NCBI GenBank assembly: GCA_945788625.1
Contig: CALZMQ010000071.1
Coordinates: 1 to 34,077 of the forward strand
DNA length: 34,077 nt
Origin: an uncultured Woeseiaceae bacterium
GTDB lineage: Bacteria; Pseudomonadota; Gammaproteobacteria; Steroidobacterales; Woeseiaceae
Direction: 5' to 3'
The stretch's first letter is position 1. Every line of letters begins with the position of its first letter. Below are positions 15,531 through 24,627 of this stretch, in pieces. A model generated the notes under the pieces. It had not been told where the DNA came from, ran no database searches, and saw nothing but the letters and a program-made list of their open reading frames with translations. The position numbers and the translations under genes were made by a program.

Positions 15531-16856
15531 TCAGGAAACCTTCCTTTCGAGGCATGCGTAGTAGAAGCCGTCGAGTCCGGCCGTCCCCGGCAGAATCTGG
15601 TACCCGCACGCCTTTCTTCGCATTAGATCGCGGATGTTGTTATTTGGCAACACATCGTCCTCGACAGCATCGCCGTGAGCGCCCAAAAAAGCGCCGGCCA
15701 CCGCATCGTTTTCCGCCGCGAGGGTCGAGCAGGTCGCATACAACAAGCGTCCGCCCGGCGCCAGCAATGGCCAGAGCGCTTCAAGCAACGCGCGCTGCAA
15801 TTCGGCCAGGCCTGCAATGTCGCTACCACGTCGCAGCAACTTTATGTCGGGGTGGCGCCGGATCACGCCCGTCGCCGAGCACGGCGCATCGAGCAGGATG
15901 CCGTCGAACGGCACGCCATCCCACCACTCCTCTGGTTTCGATGCGTCGGCGGCGATTATGGTTGCACTCCTGCCCAGCCGGGCGAGGTTTTCCCGGATGC
16001 TCTCTAAACGCACGGCGTCGCTGTCGAGTGCCGTCAGTGACATGCCGTCTCCACCCAGTTCGAGCAGGTGCCCGGTCTTGCCGCCCGGCGCGGCGCAGGC
16101 ATCCAGTACCCGCCCTCGAGTCCGATTAAGCAACCAGCGCGACGCGATCTGGGCCGCCCCGTCCTGCACCGATACGTCGCCATCGGCGAACCCCGGCAGG
16201 TCCTCGACGAGGCTGGGCTCCGCCAGTCGCAGAGCGTCAGGAACGGCCGGCAACAGCCCGGCTTCAATACCGTCCTGCGCCAGTCGTTCCCGAAACCCGG
16301 CTGCCGACACCCGCGCCGAGTTGGCCCGCAGCCACATCGGCGCGCGTTCGTTGTTCGCGGCCAGGACGGTCTCCCAGTCATCGGGCCAGTCAGCCTTAAG
16401 CGCGTCGACGAGCCACTGCGGGTGATTCCAGGCGGACTCTTCTCCAGAGGGCGGGCGAGCGCTGATAGCTTCACGCTGAAAGCGGCGCAGACAGGCGTTG
16501 ACCAGGCCTGCGAGCTTCGGGCGCCGTAACTGCCGCACCGCCTCGACCGTTTGCGATACGGCCGCATGATCGGGAATGCGTGTGTCGGTGAGCTGGAATA
16601 AGCCCACGCCGAGCAGCGCATTGATGACGCTGTCGCGACGCCTCAGCGGCCGTGACAGCAGTGCGTCGATCCAGTCGTTCAGTTGCCAGTGATGCCGCAG
16701 CGCGCCATAGCTCAGCATGCGTAGCAGGGAGCGGTCCTTTGGCGGTATGCCACCTTCGTGAGCCGCTATTGCGGCATCGAGCGACTGACCCTTCGAGACG
16801 ACGGCATCCACGACTTCGGCGGCGACTGCCCTTGTCCTGGCCCCTGTGCCCGCCAT
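15531..16856 (-). CDS. rsmB: 16S rRNA (cytosine-967-C5)-methyltransferase
   Basis: Methylates C967 of 16S rRNA using S-adenosylmethionine. The first 140 or so residues are the NusB-like RNA-binding domain (VVDAVVSKGQSLDAAI, LLRMLSYGALRHHWQLNDWID, IPDHAAVSQTVEAVRQLRRPKLAGLVNACLRRF). The methyltransferase domain carries the SAM motif VLDACAAPGGKTGHLLEL, the catalytic-pair segments DAPCSATGVIRRHPDIK and YATCS, and a C-terminal DGFYYACLERK. Length of 441 aa is normal. It lies 13 nt after fmt and 7 nt before the DUF4390 gene within the long minus-strand operon def-fmt-rsmB. Confidence 0.95.
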   Translation of the reverse strand: MAGTGARTRAVAAEVVDAVVSKGQSLDAAIAAHEGGIPPKDRSLLRMLSYGALRHHWQLNDWIDALLSRPLRRRDSVINALLGVGLFQLTDTRIPDHAAVSQTVEAVRQLRRPKLAGLVNACLRRFQREAISARPPSGEESAWNHPQWLVDALKADWPDDWETVLAANNERAPMWLRANSARVSAAGFRERLAQDGIEAGLLPAVPDALRLAEPSLVEDLPGFADGDVSVQDGAAQIASRWLLNRTRGRVLDACAAPGGKTGHLLELGGDGMSLTALDSDAVRLESIRENLARLGRSATIIAADASKPEEWWDGVPFDGILLDAPCSATGVIRRHPDIKLLRRGSDIAGLAELQRALLEALWPLLAPGGRLLYATCSTLAAENDAVAGAFLGAHGDAVEDDVLPNNNIRDLMRRKACGYQILPGTAGLDGFYYACLERKVS

Positions 16857-16869
16857 CGTCGCCTGTCGC

Positions 16870-17826
16870 TCAGCTCAACACCCGACCCTGAAGGTCGAGC
16901 TGAGCGGCCAATTCGCGCGCCTGCACCCTGCGCTTGCCGGGCAGTTGCAGTTCTTCGAGTCGCAGCCCGCCGTCACCGACGGCAACGACGATGCCGTCGC
17001 GGCCGCTCTCGACGACCGTGCCCGGGGCGGCGTCAACATCCGCTACCGCACTGGCCTGCCAGCACTTTAGGCGTAATGCCTCCGAAGCGTAACCGTCGTC
17101 GGCCGCGACGAAAAAGAACGCACCCGGTACCGGATTGTAAGCGCGGACCCGCCGTGCCAGGTCATCGGCGTCCGCGGTCCAGTCGATTCGTGCGTCCTGC
17201 TTGCCGATCTTGCCTGCATATGTAGCGGCGGACTCGTCCTGTTCGACGGCGGCGATGCGCCCGTCGAGAATGTCGTCGAGATTTTCAAGTAACGTCGCGC
17301 CACCGAGCGACGCGAGCCGATCGTGCAATTCACCGGCGGTTTCCGCCTGTCCGATCGCGAGCGTAGCGGTCGCGTAAACAGGGCCGCAGTCCAGTCCGGC
17401 CGTCATGGACATCAGGCTCACGCCGGTCGTTTCGTCGCCCGCGAGAATCGCCGCCTGAATCGGCGCCGCGCCGCGCCAGCGCGGCAGCACGGACGCATGC
17501 ACGTTCAGGCAACCGTGGCGCGGTATGTCGAGGACGGTCTGTGGGAGAATCAGGCCGTAAGCCGCGACGATCAGTGAATCGGGGCGAAGCGCGGTGAGTT
17601 CAGCCACAACCTCATCATCGCGCAACGTGAGCGGTTGCAGAACGGGAATGCCGTGCTCCGCGGCACATTGTTTGACGGGACTCGCCTTCAGGTGCTTGCC
17701 GCGGCCGGCCGGCCGGTCAGGCTGGGTCAGTACGGCAACCGGCACGACGCCCGCGTCGAGCAGCGCCGACAGCGACGCCAACGCGAACTCCGGCGTGCCG
17801 GCAAATATTACCCTGGGGTTTTTCAT
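16870..17826 (-). CDS. fmt: methionyl-tRNA formyltransferase
   Basis: Formylates initiator Met-tRNA with 10-formyltetrahydrofolate. The N-terminal Rossmann domain starts VIFAGTPEFALASLSALL. The catalytic region contains NVHASVLPRWRGAAPIQAAILAGDETTGVSLMSMTAGLDCGPVYA, with the active Asn/His/Asp set characteristic of formyltransferases. The C-terminal OB-like tRNA-binding domain runs from about residue 205 (RIDWTADADDLARRVRAYNPVPGAFF) to the end. The 318-residue length is typical. It follows def by 27 nt and precedes rsmB by 13 nt, the standard gammaproteobacterial def-fmt-rsmB order. Confidence 0.96.
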   Translation of the reverse strand: MKNPRVIFAGTPEFALASLSALLDAGVVPVAVLTQPDRPAGRGKHLKASPVKQCAAEHGIPVLQPLTLRDDEVVAELTALRPDSLIVAAYGLILPQTVLDIPRHGCLNVHASVLPRWRGAAPIQAAILAGDETTGVSLMSMTAGLDCGPVYATATLAIGQAETAGELHDRLASLGGATLLENLDDILDGRIAAVEQDESAATYAGKIGKQDARIDWTADADDLARRVRAYNPVPGAFFFVAADDGYASEALRLKCWQASAVADVDAAPGTVVESGRDGIVVAVGDGGLRLEELQLPGKRRVQARELAAQLDLQGRVLS

Positions 17827-17853
17827 GACAACGGTGTTTGTCGCGAATCTCGA

Positions 17854-18381
17854 TTAAATCGCTTTCGCAACTTTTGTCGTGGGTTGCGTGCGGCGCTCTT
17901 TCTGCAGCTTTTTGCGAATGCGCTGCCGCTTGGCCTCGGAGATATAGTCGACAAACAGCTTGCCGTCGAGATGGTCGATCTCGTGCTGAATGCAGACGGC
18001 GAGCAGGCCTTCGGCCTCCATTTCCTTCTCGTCACCGTTGCGATCGAGATACCTGACACGAATATGTTCGGCACGCTCGACTTCTTCGTAGTAACCGGGC
18101 ACCGACAGGCAACCTTCGTCGCTGACAATGACGCCGTCTTTCTCGAGGATTTCGGGATTGATGAAAACAAGGGGGTCTGACTTGTCGGAGCTGATGTCCG
18201 TGATCAACAGACGCTTGTGCACGTCGACCTGCGTCGCTGCGAGACCGATTCCCGGGGCCGCGTACATCGTCTCGAACATATCGCCGATCAACGCGCGCAG
18301 GCGATCGTCGACGGCCTCGACGGGCGTCGCTTTCTTCCTGAGCCGCGGGTCAGGGAATTCCAGAATCGTCAGTTTTGCCAT
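17854..18381 (-). CDS. def: peptide deformylase
   Basis: Removes the N-formyl group from nascent proteins, the counterpart of the adjacent fmt. All three metalloenzyme motifs are intact: GIGLAATQV (motif 1), EGCLSVPG with the metal-binding Cys (motif 2) and QHEIDHLDG with the HExxH-type pair (motif 3). The 175-residue length is typical, with a basic C-terminal tail. It is the first gene of the minus-strand operon and is divergent from the LysM gene; the ATG is preceded by an AT-rich leader with only a weak GGT-type ribosome binding site. Confidence 0.96.
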   Translation of the reverse strand: MAKLTILEFPDPRLRKKATPVEAVDDRLRALIGDMFETMYAAPGIGLAATQVDVHKRLLITDISSDKSDPLVFINPEILEKDGVIVSDEGCLSVPGYYEEVERAEHIRVRYLDRNGDEKEMEAEGLLAVCIQHEIDHLDGKLFVDYISEAKRQRIRKKLQKERRTQPTTKVAKAI

Positions 18382-18661
18382 AATTTACCAATAGCTTTGT
18401 AGAGGCCGCGCGTGCAAATTCAAGCCTTTGAAACATAATGAATCGCAGCTTATTTCGCGTGAATTCCTACAAAAACGACCTAAATGTTTGACTTTATTGA
18501 ATAAGATGTCGGACAATGCCGCCTGAAAAACACCCTTCCGGGCCGCCTTTCGGGCCGGAAATGTGACGTAATTAGCAGCCTCGGCTTGATCAGACCGACA
18601 TAGTATAGCAACGCCGCGAAAGCACAGGCCTAAACCTATTTGTATGGAGCACCCGCGAATT
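18382..18661. other. AT-rich divergent promoter region between def and the LysM gene
   Basis: About 280 bp with clearly lower GC than the surroundings, especially 18382-18500, and no ORF of interest. It must hold the promoters for the def operon and the LysM gene. Candidate -10 elements such as TATAGC (18604-18609) are present, but no -35 at acceptable spacing could be assigned, so no promoter is called. Confidence 0.4.
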
Positions 18662-19858
18662 ATGTCTCTCAGCAAGATTTGCCTGAATACCAGTCTTCGG
18701 CTGACAGCCGTAACGCTGGCCGCAACCCTGGCCGGTTGCTCCCTGAATCCGTTCGCCAAAGACGATGATGCACAGAGGGCCCCTGCGCCTGTCGTTTCGT
18801 CGCAATCGTCCGGCGGATCCGCGACATCGCTCGAACCGGGACAAAGCAGTGCTCCTGCCCGGCCGGCGTACAACGAGCCGGTGCTGCAGCGCGTCAACGA
18901 GCCCGTGCCGCTGGCCGAAGGCCATCCCAACGAGTACGTCGTCCAGGTTGGCGACACGTTATGGGACATTGCAGCGACCTTCCTGAAAGACCCCTGGTTC
19001 TGGCCGGAGATCTGGTACGTCAATCCGGACATCGAGAACCCTCACCTTATTTACCCGGGCGACGTGCTTGGCCTCGTCTACATCGACGGCATGCCGCGCA
19101 TCACCAACGTGCGCGCCTCCACTTATCGCATGTCGCCGCAGGCCCGCGTCACACCGCTTACGGAAGCCGTTGCAAGCATCCCGTACGAATCGGTTGCTGC
19201 TTTCCTGAGCTCCGGCGTCATCCTCGAAAAGGAACAGGCGGACGCACTGCCGTACCTGCTCGAGACGCGCGGCGATCACCTCATTGCCGCCGCCGGTAAC
19301 GAAATCTACGTACGCGGCATTACGCAGAATGCGCCGGGCACACGCTTCAACGTCGTGCATGTCGGCGATCCGTTGCGCGACCCGGACGACAATCGCCTGA
19401 TCGGCTACGAAGGACTGCTGGTCGGTGAAGGCGCCTTGCGCCGCGGCGGCGATCCGGCAACGGTCGCCTTGACCGACACGGTGCAGGAAGCCATCGCCGG
19501 CGATCGGCTGCTGCCCGAATCCGTCGACGTGCCGCTGAATTTCTTCCCGCGTGCGCCGAGCACGGTTGTTGAAGGCCGTATTATTTCGGTCGTCGGCGGC
19601 GTCACACAGATCGGTCAGTACCAGGTTGTCGTTCTGAACCGTGGCACCAACAACGGCGTATCCGTTGGCGACGTGCTCTCGGTGTTCCAGGCAGGCGAAG
19701 TCGTTCGCGACCGCTTCGAGGGCGGCAAGGTCAAGCTTCCGGACGAGGAAGCCGGCACCGTGATGGTGTTTAAGGTGTACGACCGCATCAGCTACGGCCT
19801 CGTGATGGAGGCGACCCAGGCTATCCACGTCCTGGATGCCGTGCGCAATCCAATCTGA
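18662..19858 (+). CDS. LysM peptidoglycan-binding domain lipoprotein-like protein
   Basis: A 398-residue envelope protein. The start at 18662 gives a signal segment LRLTAVTLAATLAGCSLNPF with lipobox LAGC, so it is probably a lipoprotein; GGAG lies 12 nt upstream, and an ATG 6 codons earlier is the alternative. The LysM domain is at about residues 85-140: YVVQVGDTLWDIAATFLKDPWFWPEIWYVNPDIENPHLIYPGDVLGL, with the family's WPEIW insertion. The remaining 250 residues are beta-rich (RGTNNGVSVGDVLSVFQAG near the end). Proteins of this type sit upstream of dprA in Pseudomonas and Xanthomonas relatives. A dedicated terminator follows, separating it from dprA. Confidence 0.85.
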   Translation: MSLSKICLNTSLRLTAVTLAATLAGCSLNPFAKDDDAQRAPAPVVSSQSSGGSATSLEPGQSSAPARPAYNEPVLQRVNEPVPLAEGHPNEYVVQVGDTLWDIAATFLKDPWFWPEIWYVNPDIENPHLIYPGDVLGLVYIDGMPRITNVRASTYRMSPQARVTPLTEAVASIPYESVAAFLSSGVILEKEQADALPYLLETRGDHLIAAAGNEIYVRGITQNAPGTRFNVVHVGDPLRDPDDNRLIGYEGLLVGEGALRRGGDPATVALTDTVQEAIAGDRLLPESVDVPLNFFPRAPSTVVEGRIISVVGGVTQIGQYQVVVLNRGTNNGVSVGDVLSVFQAGEVVRDRFEGGKVKLPDEEAGTVMVFKVYDRISYGLVMEATQAIHVLDAVRNPI

Positions 19859-19880
19859 AGCAGACGCAACCACGATTATG

Positions 19881-19908
19881 AAACGGCGCCCACGGGCGCC
19901 GTTTTTTT
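19881..19908 (+). terminator. intrinsic terminator after the LysM gene
   Basis: A 10-bp stem (19881-19890 with 19895-19904), loop CACG, then a run of seven T (19902-19908). It lies 23 nt past the LysM gene stop on the plus strand. Confidence 0.9.
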
Positions 19909-20000
19909 CGAGCCAATCACCGTCAATCGGTCATTTTATCGGCGGGTAGTGATGCGGTTTAACGGTATCATTGCCCTGTCCCGTCCCCAGGAACCCGGTA

Positions 20001-21101
20001 ATGCAACACTCCAGCCGCGCATGGCTCGTTCTCGCGCACGCCCATGTCCGCGTGCCGGAACTCGAAAGCCTGCTACTGAAGTACGGCGGTGTCGGCGAGA
20101 TTGCTACACGGAGCATTCGCGAACTCAAGGACGCGGGACTCCCCGAGGAAAAGTGCGTCGCGATCACGTCGCCGAACGAAAAGAAGATCGACGCAGCCCT
20201 CGAGTGGCTGGAAGAGGACGGCCACCACGTCATCGCGTTCGGCGAGGAGACCTACCCCGAGATGTTCAGCCAGATCCCGGGGCCGCCACTCCTCTTATAT
20301 GTAAATGGCGACGTCGACGCCCTGCACCTGCCGTCCCTGGCGATCATCGGCAGCCGTAATCCGACGCGCGGCGGAGTGCGAAACTCGGTCGATTTCGCGA
20401 AATTCCTCGGCCAGCACGGGTTCTCCATCGTCAGCGGCCTCGCACAGGGCATCGACACAGCCGCTCACCGGGGCGCACTGGACGGTGGTGGCAAGACAGT
20501 CGCGTTTCTGGGTCACGGCATCGACCGCGTCTACCCGGCGGCAAACCGCGACCTCGCGCACGCCATTTCGCATTGTGGCGCGCTCGTCAGCGAATACGCG
20601 CTCGGCGCACGGCCCGAGCGCTGGCATTTCCCGGAGCGAAACCGCCTGATCAGCGGATTGTGTCTCGGCACACTCGTTATCGAAGCTGCCAGGCGCAGCG
20701 GCTCGCTGATTACGGCGCGACTCGCGGCCGAACAGGGCCGCGAAGTGTTCGCGCTGCCGGGCTCTATCCATAATCCCCTGGCGCGGGGCTGCCACGAGTT
20801 GATCCGGCAGGGCGCCAAACTCGTCGAAACCGCCGACGACATCCTCAACGAACTCGCGCCGCTCGCCGGGCATATGCAACAAATGTCAATAGAATCAAAG
20901 CCCAAGGAGGCACCGCTGAGGGACCATGACGGCGATTACGAAGAATTGCGCGGAATACTGAGCCACGACCCGGTTTCCATCGACGAACTCGAAAGCCAAT
21001 CCGGATTGACGATCGACCAGCTTTCCTCCATGCTTCTGATCCTGGAGCTCCATGGAGAAGTGGAGTCATTGTCCGGTGGACGATACGCCTTATCAGGTTG
21101 A
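20001..21101 (+). CDS. dprA: DNA-processing protein DprA
   Basis: Loads RecA on incoming single-stranded DNA during natural transformation. The start at 20001 gives MQHSSRAWLVLAHAH, with GGAACC just upstream; an earlier in-frame start adds ten unlike residues. An N-terminal SAM-like domain (about 1-75) precedes the Rossmann core with AIIGSRNPTRGG, VSGLAQGIDTAAHRGAL, LGHGIDRVYPAAN, SEYALGARPERWHFPERNRLISGL, and LVIEAARRSGSLITARLAAEQGREVFALPG. A C-terminal winged-helix domain (about 310-366) ends GEVESLSGGRYALSG. Complete at 366 residues. The stop TGA overlaps the putative TTG start of smg. Confidence 0.95.
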   Translation: MQHSSRAWLVLAHAHVRVPELESLLLKYGGVGEIATRSIRELKDAGLPEEKCVAITSPNEKKIDAALEWLEEDGHHVIAFGEETYPEMFSQIPGPPLLLYVNGDVDALHLPSLAIIGSRNPTRGGVRNSVDFAKFLGQHGFSIVSGLAQGIDTAAHRGALDGGGKTVAFLGHGIDRVYPAANRDLAHAISHCGALVSEYALGARPERWHFPERNRLISGLCLGTLVIEAARRSGSLITARLAAEQGREVFALPGSIHNPLARGCHELIRQGAKLVETADDILNELAPLAGHMQQMSIESKPKEAPLRDHDGDYEELRGILSHDPVSIDELESQSGLTIDQLSSMLLILELHGEVESLSGGRYALSG

Positions 21102-21532
21102 GCATCGAAACAGAGGAAGACCCCGAGCCGGACCAAAACGAACTGCGAATCGAACTGTCTCGCGCCGGATTCGGCGACGGCGAAATCGAACGCGCACTCG
21201 AGTGGCTGGATGGTCTGACAGACCAGCAACAATGCCTGGACTACGGCAAACAGACCGCTCACGGCACACGCATTTATAACGAGTTCGAGCATGCACGGCT
21301 TGATGCGTCCTGCCGTGGATACGTCGCCTATCTGGAGCACATCGGCATTTTGTCGCCGACGCAGCGTGAGATATTGATCGACCGGCTGCTTGCGCTGGAA
21401 ACGGCGGATATCGACGTCGAGCAGATCAAGTGGGTGGTCCTCATGGTGCTGTTCAGCCAACCGGGTCAGGAGCTTGCCTACGCTCGCATGGAAGACCTCG
21501 TGTTCGAGGAAAGTACGGGCCTGATTCACTAG
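21098..21532 (+). CDS. smg: Smg/DUF494 family protein, N-terminus missing
   Basis: Smg proteins of unknown biochemical role are encoded beside dprA and topA in many gammaproteobacteria. Most of the family sequence is present: DQNELRIELSRAGFGDGEIERALEWLDGL, RIYNEFEHARLDASCRGYVAYLEHIGIL, and IKWVVLMVLFSQPGQELAYARMEDLVFEE. The family N-terminal helix of about 13-18 residues (of the MFDVLMYLFE.Y type) is absent: upstream in frame is only the 3' end of dprA. The only usable start is a TTG overlapping the dprA stop. The 144-codon frame is about 13 residues shorter than E. coli Smg. Either the gene lost its start by a small deletion or the junction is misassembled. Confidence 0.8.
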   Translation: MSIETEEDPEPDQNELRIELSRAGFGDGEIERALEWLDGLTDQQQCLDYGKQTAHGTRIYNEFEHARLDASCRGYVAYLEHIGILSPTQREILIDRLLALETADIDVEQIKWVVLMVLFSQPGQELAYARMEDLVFEESTGLIH

Positions 21533-21549
21533 CCGGTCGTGCCAATTCC

Positions 21550-21576
21550 TTGACACACTGCTGACAAGCATGTAAT
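21550..21576 (+). promoter_or_regulatory. possible sigma70 promoter for topA
   Basis: A perfect TTGACA (21550-21555) is followed after 15 nt by TGTAAT (21571-21576). The spacer is shorter than the usual 16-18 nt. Transcription would start within the following hairpin, so that hairpin would not terminate this transcript. Confidence 0.3.
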
Positions 21577-21578
21577 TG

Positions 21579-21609
21579 AACCGCGGCACAGTCCGCGGTT
21601 TTTCTTTTA
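21579..21609 (+). terminator. intrinsic terminator after smg
   Basis: An 8-bp GC-rich stem AACCGCGG (21579-21586) with CCGCGGTT (21593-21600), a 6-nt loop and a T-rich tail with a single C (21599-21609), located 47 nt after the smg stop on the plus strand. Confidence 0.75.
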
Positions 21610-21629
21610 TCTAGGGTCAAAAACAAAAG

Positions 21630-24071
21630 ATGTCAAAGAATCTCGTCATCGTAGAGTCGCCCGCCAAGGCGAAGACGATCAGCAAATACCTGGGCAAGGA
21701 CTTCGATGTCCTGGCGTCGTACGGGCACGTGCGCGACCTGGTACCCAAAGAGGGCGCCGTCGATCCGGACAACCGCTTTGCTATGAAATACCAGGTCATC
21801 GAGCGCAACGAGAAGCACGTCAAGGCCATTATGCGCGCGCTGAAAAAGGCTGACGCACTGTACCTCGCGACTGACCCTGATCGCGAGGGGGAAGCGATTT
21901 CCTGGCACCTGATCGAATTGCTCAAAGAGCGCGAGGCGCTCGATTCGAAAGACGTGCACCGCGTCGTGTTTCACGAGATCACCAAACAGGCGGTGCAGGA
22001 GGCTGTCGACAACCCGCGCGAGCTATCGGGTGACCTGATCGGCGCACAACAGGCGCGTCGCGCGCTCGATTACCTGGTTGGTTTCAATCTGTCGCCGTTG
22101 TTATGGAAGAAAGTACAACGGGGACTGTCGGCGGGCCGCGTGCAAAGTCCTGCCCTGCGAATGATCGCAGAGCGCGAACTAGAGATCGAGGCGTTCAAGG
22201 CACGCGAGTACTGGTCGATCGAGGCCGATGTCAGCAAGAACGAAAAGCCGTTCGTCTCCCGCCTCGTGAGTTACAAAGGCGACAAGGTCGAGCAATTCAG
22301 CTTCGAGAACGAAACAGCCGCGCGCGAAGTGGAGAAGACGCTGCTCGAAGCAACGCAAGGCAAGCTCGAAGTCCAGACCGTTACCAAGCGGCAGCGGCGG
22401 CGCAATCCGACGGCACCGTTCACGACGTCGACGCTGCAACAGGAGGCCTCGCGCAAGCTCGGCTTCAACACGCAGCGCACGATGCGGGTCGCACAAAAAC
22501 TGTACGAGGGCATCGAACTGCCCGGTGAAGACCTCGTGGGACTCATTACGTACATGCGCACGGACTCCGTAACGCTTGCGGACGTTGCCGTGGCCGAGAT
22601 TCGCGACGTTATCACGGAGCGTTACGGCGCCGAGAACGTGCCGGAAGAGCCTCGGACGTTCAAGAACAAGTCGAAGAATGCCCAGGAAGCGCACGAAGCG
22701 ATTCGCCCGACATCCGTGGCACACGCGCCCGACGACCTGAGGTCCGCACTCGATGACGACCAGTACCGGCTGTACTCGCTGATCTGGAAACGCACGATGG
22801 CCTGCCAGATGGTGCCTGCCGTGTTCGACACGGTCGCAATCGACATGACGGCAGGTGCCGCGGACCTCGGCCACCGTATGCGCGCGAACGGCTCCGTACT
22901 GGTCGAGCCGGGCTTCATGGCGGTTTACCAGGAAGGCAAGGACGACTCGAAGGACGATGACGGCGATCGCCTGCTGCCGGAAATCTCGGAAGGCGACACG
23001 ATTCAGCTCGACGAGCTGCGCCCCGAGCAGCATTTCACGGAACCGCCACCGCGATTCACGGAAGCAAGTCTCGTGAAAACGCTGGAAGAGTACGGTATCG
23101 GCAGGCCGTCGACCTACGCGAGCATTATCGCGACGCTCAAGAATCGCGAATACGTGGAGATGGACGCGAAACGCTTCATGCCCACCGACATCGGCCGCAT
23201 CGTGAACGGCTTTCTGACCGAGCATTTCCGGCAATACGTCGACTACGATTTCACCGCCAAGCTCGAAGACGATCTCGATGCGGTTTCGCTCGGCGAAAAA
23301 GACTGGGTGCCCCTGCTCGACCAGTTCTGGGGACCTTTCCACGACCTGTGCGAGGAAAAAGAAACGTCGGTTACACGCGAGCAGGTAGCCCAGGCACGGG
23401 AACTCGGCACCGACCCGAAGAGCGGCAAGCCGGTCACGGTTCGCATGGGCCGCTACGGCCCGTTCGTGCAGATTGGCACCAAGGACGACGAGGAAAAGCC
23501 GAAATTCGCGGGGCTTCGTCCCGGGCAGAAAATGAACGACATCGACCTCGAGACCGCGCTGGAGCTCTTCAAGCTGCCACGCAAGCTCGGCGAGACGCCG
23601 GACGGCTTGTCGGTATCCGCCAGTGTCGGCCGCTTCGGCCCTTACGTCCGCTACGGCGACAAGTATGTCTCGATCCGTGGCGACGACGACCCCTACACCA
23701 TCGAACTGCCGCGGGCGCTCGAGCTGATCGAGGCCAAGAAGATCGAAGACGCGAATCGCATCATCCAGGACTTCGAAGAAGACGGCATCCAGGTTCTCAA
23801 CGGCCGTTACGGCCCGTACATCACCGACAAGAAGAAGAATGCCCGTGTGCCGAAGGATCGCGAACCCACTTCGCTGACGCTGGAGGAATGCAAGGAACTG
23901 CTGGCTGCGGCGCCCGAGCGCGGGCGCAGGGGCAATAAGAAGACCGCGAAAAAGACTGCCGCCAAGAAGACGGCAAAGAAGAAAACCACGAAAAAGAAGA
24001 CCAGGAAAAAAGCAGCGAAGAAAAAGACGGCGAAGAAACCGGCCAGGAAGGCCAGCAAAAAGAGCGGCTAG
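21630..24071 (+). CDS. topA: DNA topoisomerase I with lysine-rich tail
   Basis: Type IA topoisomerase relaxing negative supercoils. The TOPRIM domain opens the protein (NLVIVESPAKAKTI, then LATDPDREGEAISWHL with the metal-binding acids). The active-site tyrosine is Y308 in LITYMRTDSV. The core continues to about residue 590. The C-terminus has no four-cysteine zinc fingers of the E. coli type; instead there are repeated RYGPFVQIG, RFGPYVRYG and RYGPYITD modules (about 600-735). It ends in an almost pure Lys/Ala/Thr tail of about 45 residues reminiscent of histone H1-like tails. The 813-residue length fits this non-zinc architecture. Confidence 0.96.
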   Translation: MSKNLVIVESPAKAKTISKYLGKDFDVLASYGHVRDLVPKEGAVDPDNRFAMKYQVIERNEKHVKAIMRALKKADALYLATDPDREGEAISWHLIELLKEREALDSKDVHRVVFHEITKQAVQEAVDNPRELSGDLIGAQQARRALDYLVGFNLSPLLWKKVQRGLSAGRVQSPALRMIAERELEIEAFKAREYWSIEADVSKNEKPFVSRLVSYKGDKVEQFSFENETAAREVEKTLLEATQGKLEVQTVTKRQRRRNPTAPFTTSTLQQEASRKLGFNTQRTMRVAQKLYEGIELPGEDLVGLITYMRTDSVTLADVAVAEIRDVITERYGAENVPEEPRTFKNKSKNAQEAHEAIRPTSVAHAPDDLRSALDDDQYRLYSLIWKRTMACQMVPAVFDTVAIDMTAGAADLGHRMRANGSVLVEPGFMAVYQEGKDDSKDDDGDRLLPEISEGDTIQLDELRPEQHFTEPPPRFTEASLVKTLEEYGIGRPSTYASIIATLKNREYVEMDAKRFMPTDIGRIVNGFLTEHFRQYVDYDFTAKLEDDLDAVSLGEKDWVPLLDQFWGPFHDLCEEKETSVTREQVAQARELGTDPKSGKPVTVRMGRYGPFVQIGTKDDEEKPKFAGLRPGQKMNDIDLETALELFKLPRKLGETPDGLSVSASVGRFGPYVRYGDKYVSIRGDDDPYTIELPRALELIEAKKIEDANRIIQDFEEDGIQVLNGRYGPYITDKKKNARVPKDREPTSLTLEECKELLAAAPERGRRGNKKTAKKTAAKKTAKKKTTKKKTRKKAAKKKTAKKPARKASKKSG

Positions 24072-24078
24072 GCACGTG

Positions 24079-24627
24079 ATGTTCGTTGTGCGTGCCGCCG
24101 AGGTCTTGCTGAGCGGTGGCATCATCGCCTATCCCACCGAGGGCGTGTTCGGCCTGGGGTGTCTCGCGGATGAACTCGGCGCCGTAGAACGACTCCTGCG
24201 GCTGAAGCGACGCAGCAGCGAAAAAGGGCTGATCCTCATCGCCGCCGACAACGAGCAGCTCGACGGATGGATTTTCCTCCCCGACGGGCGTTCCTTGCCG
24301 CAGCCCGATGCAAGCCACCCGGTAACCTGGATAGTGCCGCCCGGCCCGCTGGTCGACCCCATGGTTCGCGGCGGCCACAGCGGCGTCGCGGTGCGCATCA
24401 CCACAAACCCGGTTGCCGCGGCAATTTGTAGCGCGGTCGAATCGCCCATCATCTCGACGAGCGCGAACGTGAGCGGTCGGCCCACGGCGAGAAATCGTCA
24501 TGTGCTTCGCCGCCAATTCAATGGCCGTGTAGACTACATTGTCCCGGGGGACTGCGGGCCCGCCTCGGGACCATCCGAAATTCGCGAGTTTGTTTCCGGG
24601 AAGATTCTGCGACCACGCACGCCATGA
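24079..24627 (+). CDS. tsaC: threonylcarbamoyl-AMP synthase
   Basis: Makes threonylcarbamoyl-AMP for the t6A37 modification of ANN-decoding tRNAs. The YrdC-type fold is recognisable by IIAYPTEGVFGLGC near the N-terminus, LLRLKRRSSEKGLILIAA, PVTWIVPP, GVAVRITTNPVAAAIC and SPIISTSANVSGRPTAR. The WPGP segment before VTW is altered here to ASHP. It starts 7 nt after topA; GTG immediately before the ATG is an alternative start. Its last bases overlap the hemF start (ATGA), so topA-tsaC-hemF are likely co-transcribed. Confidence 0.9.
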   Translation: MFVVRAAEVLLSGGIIAYPTEGVFGLGCLADELGAVERLLRLKRRSSEKGLILIAADNEQLDGWIFLPDGRSLPQPDASHPVTWIVPPGPLVDPMVRGGHSGVAVRITTNPVAAAICSAVESPIISTSANVSGRPTARNRHVLRRQFNGRVDYIVPGDCGPASGPSEIREFVSGKILRPRTP

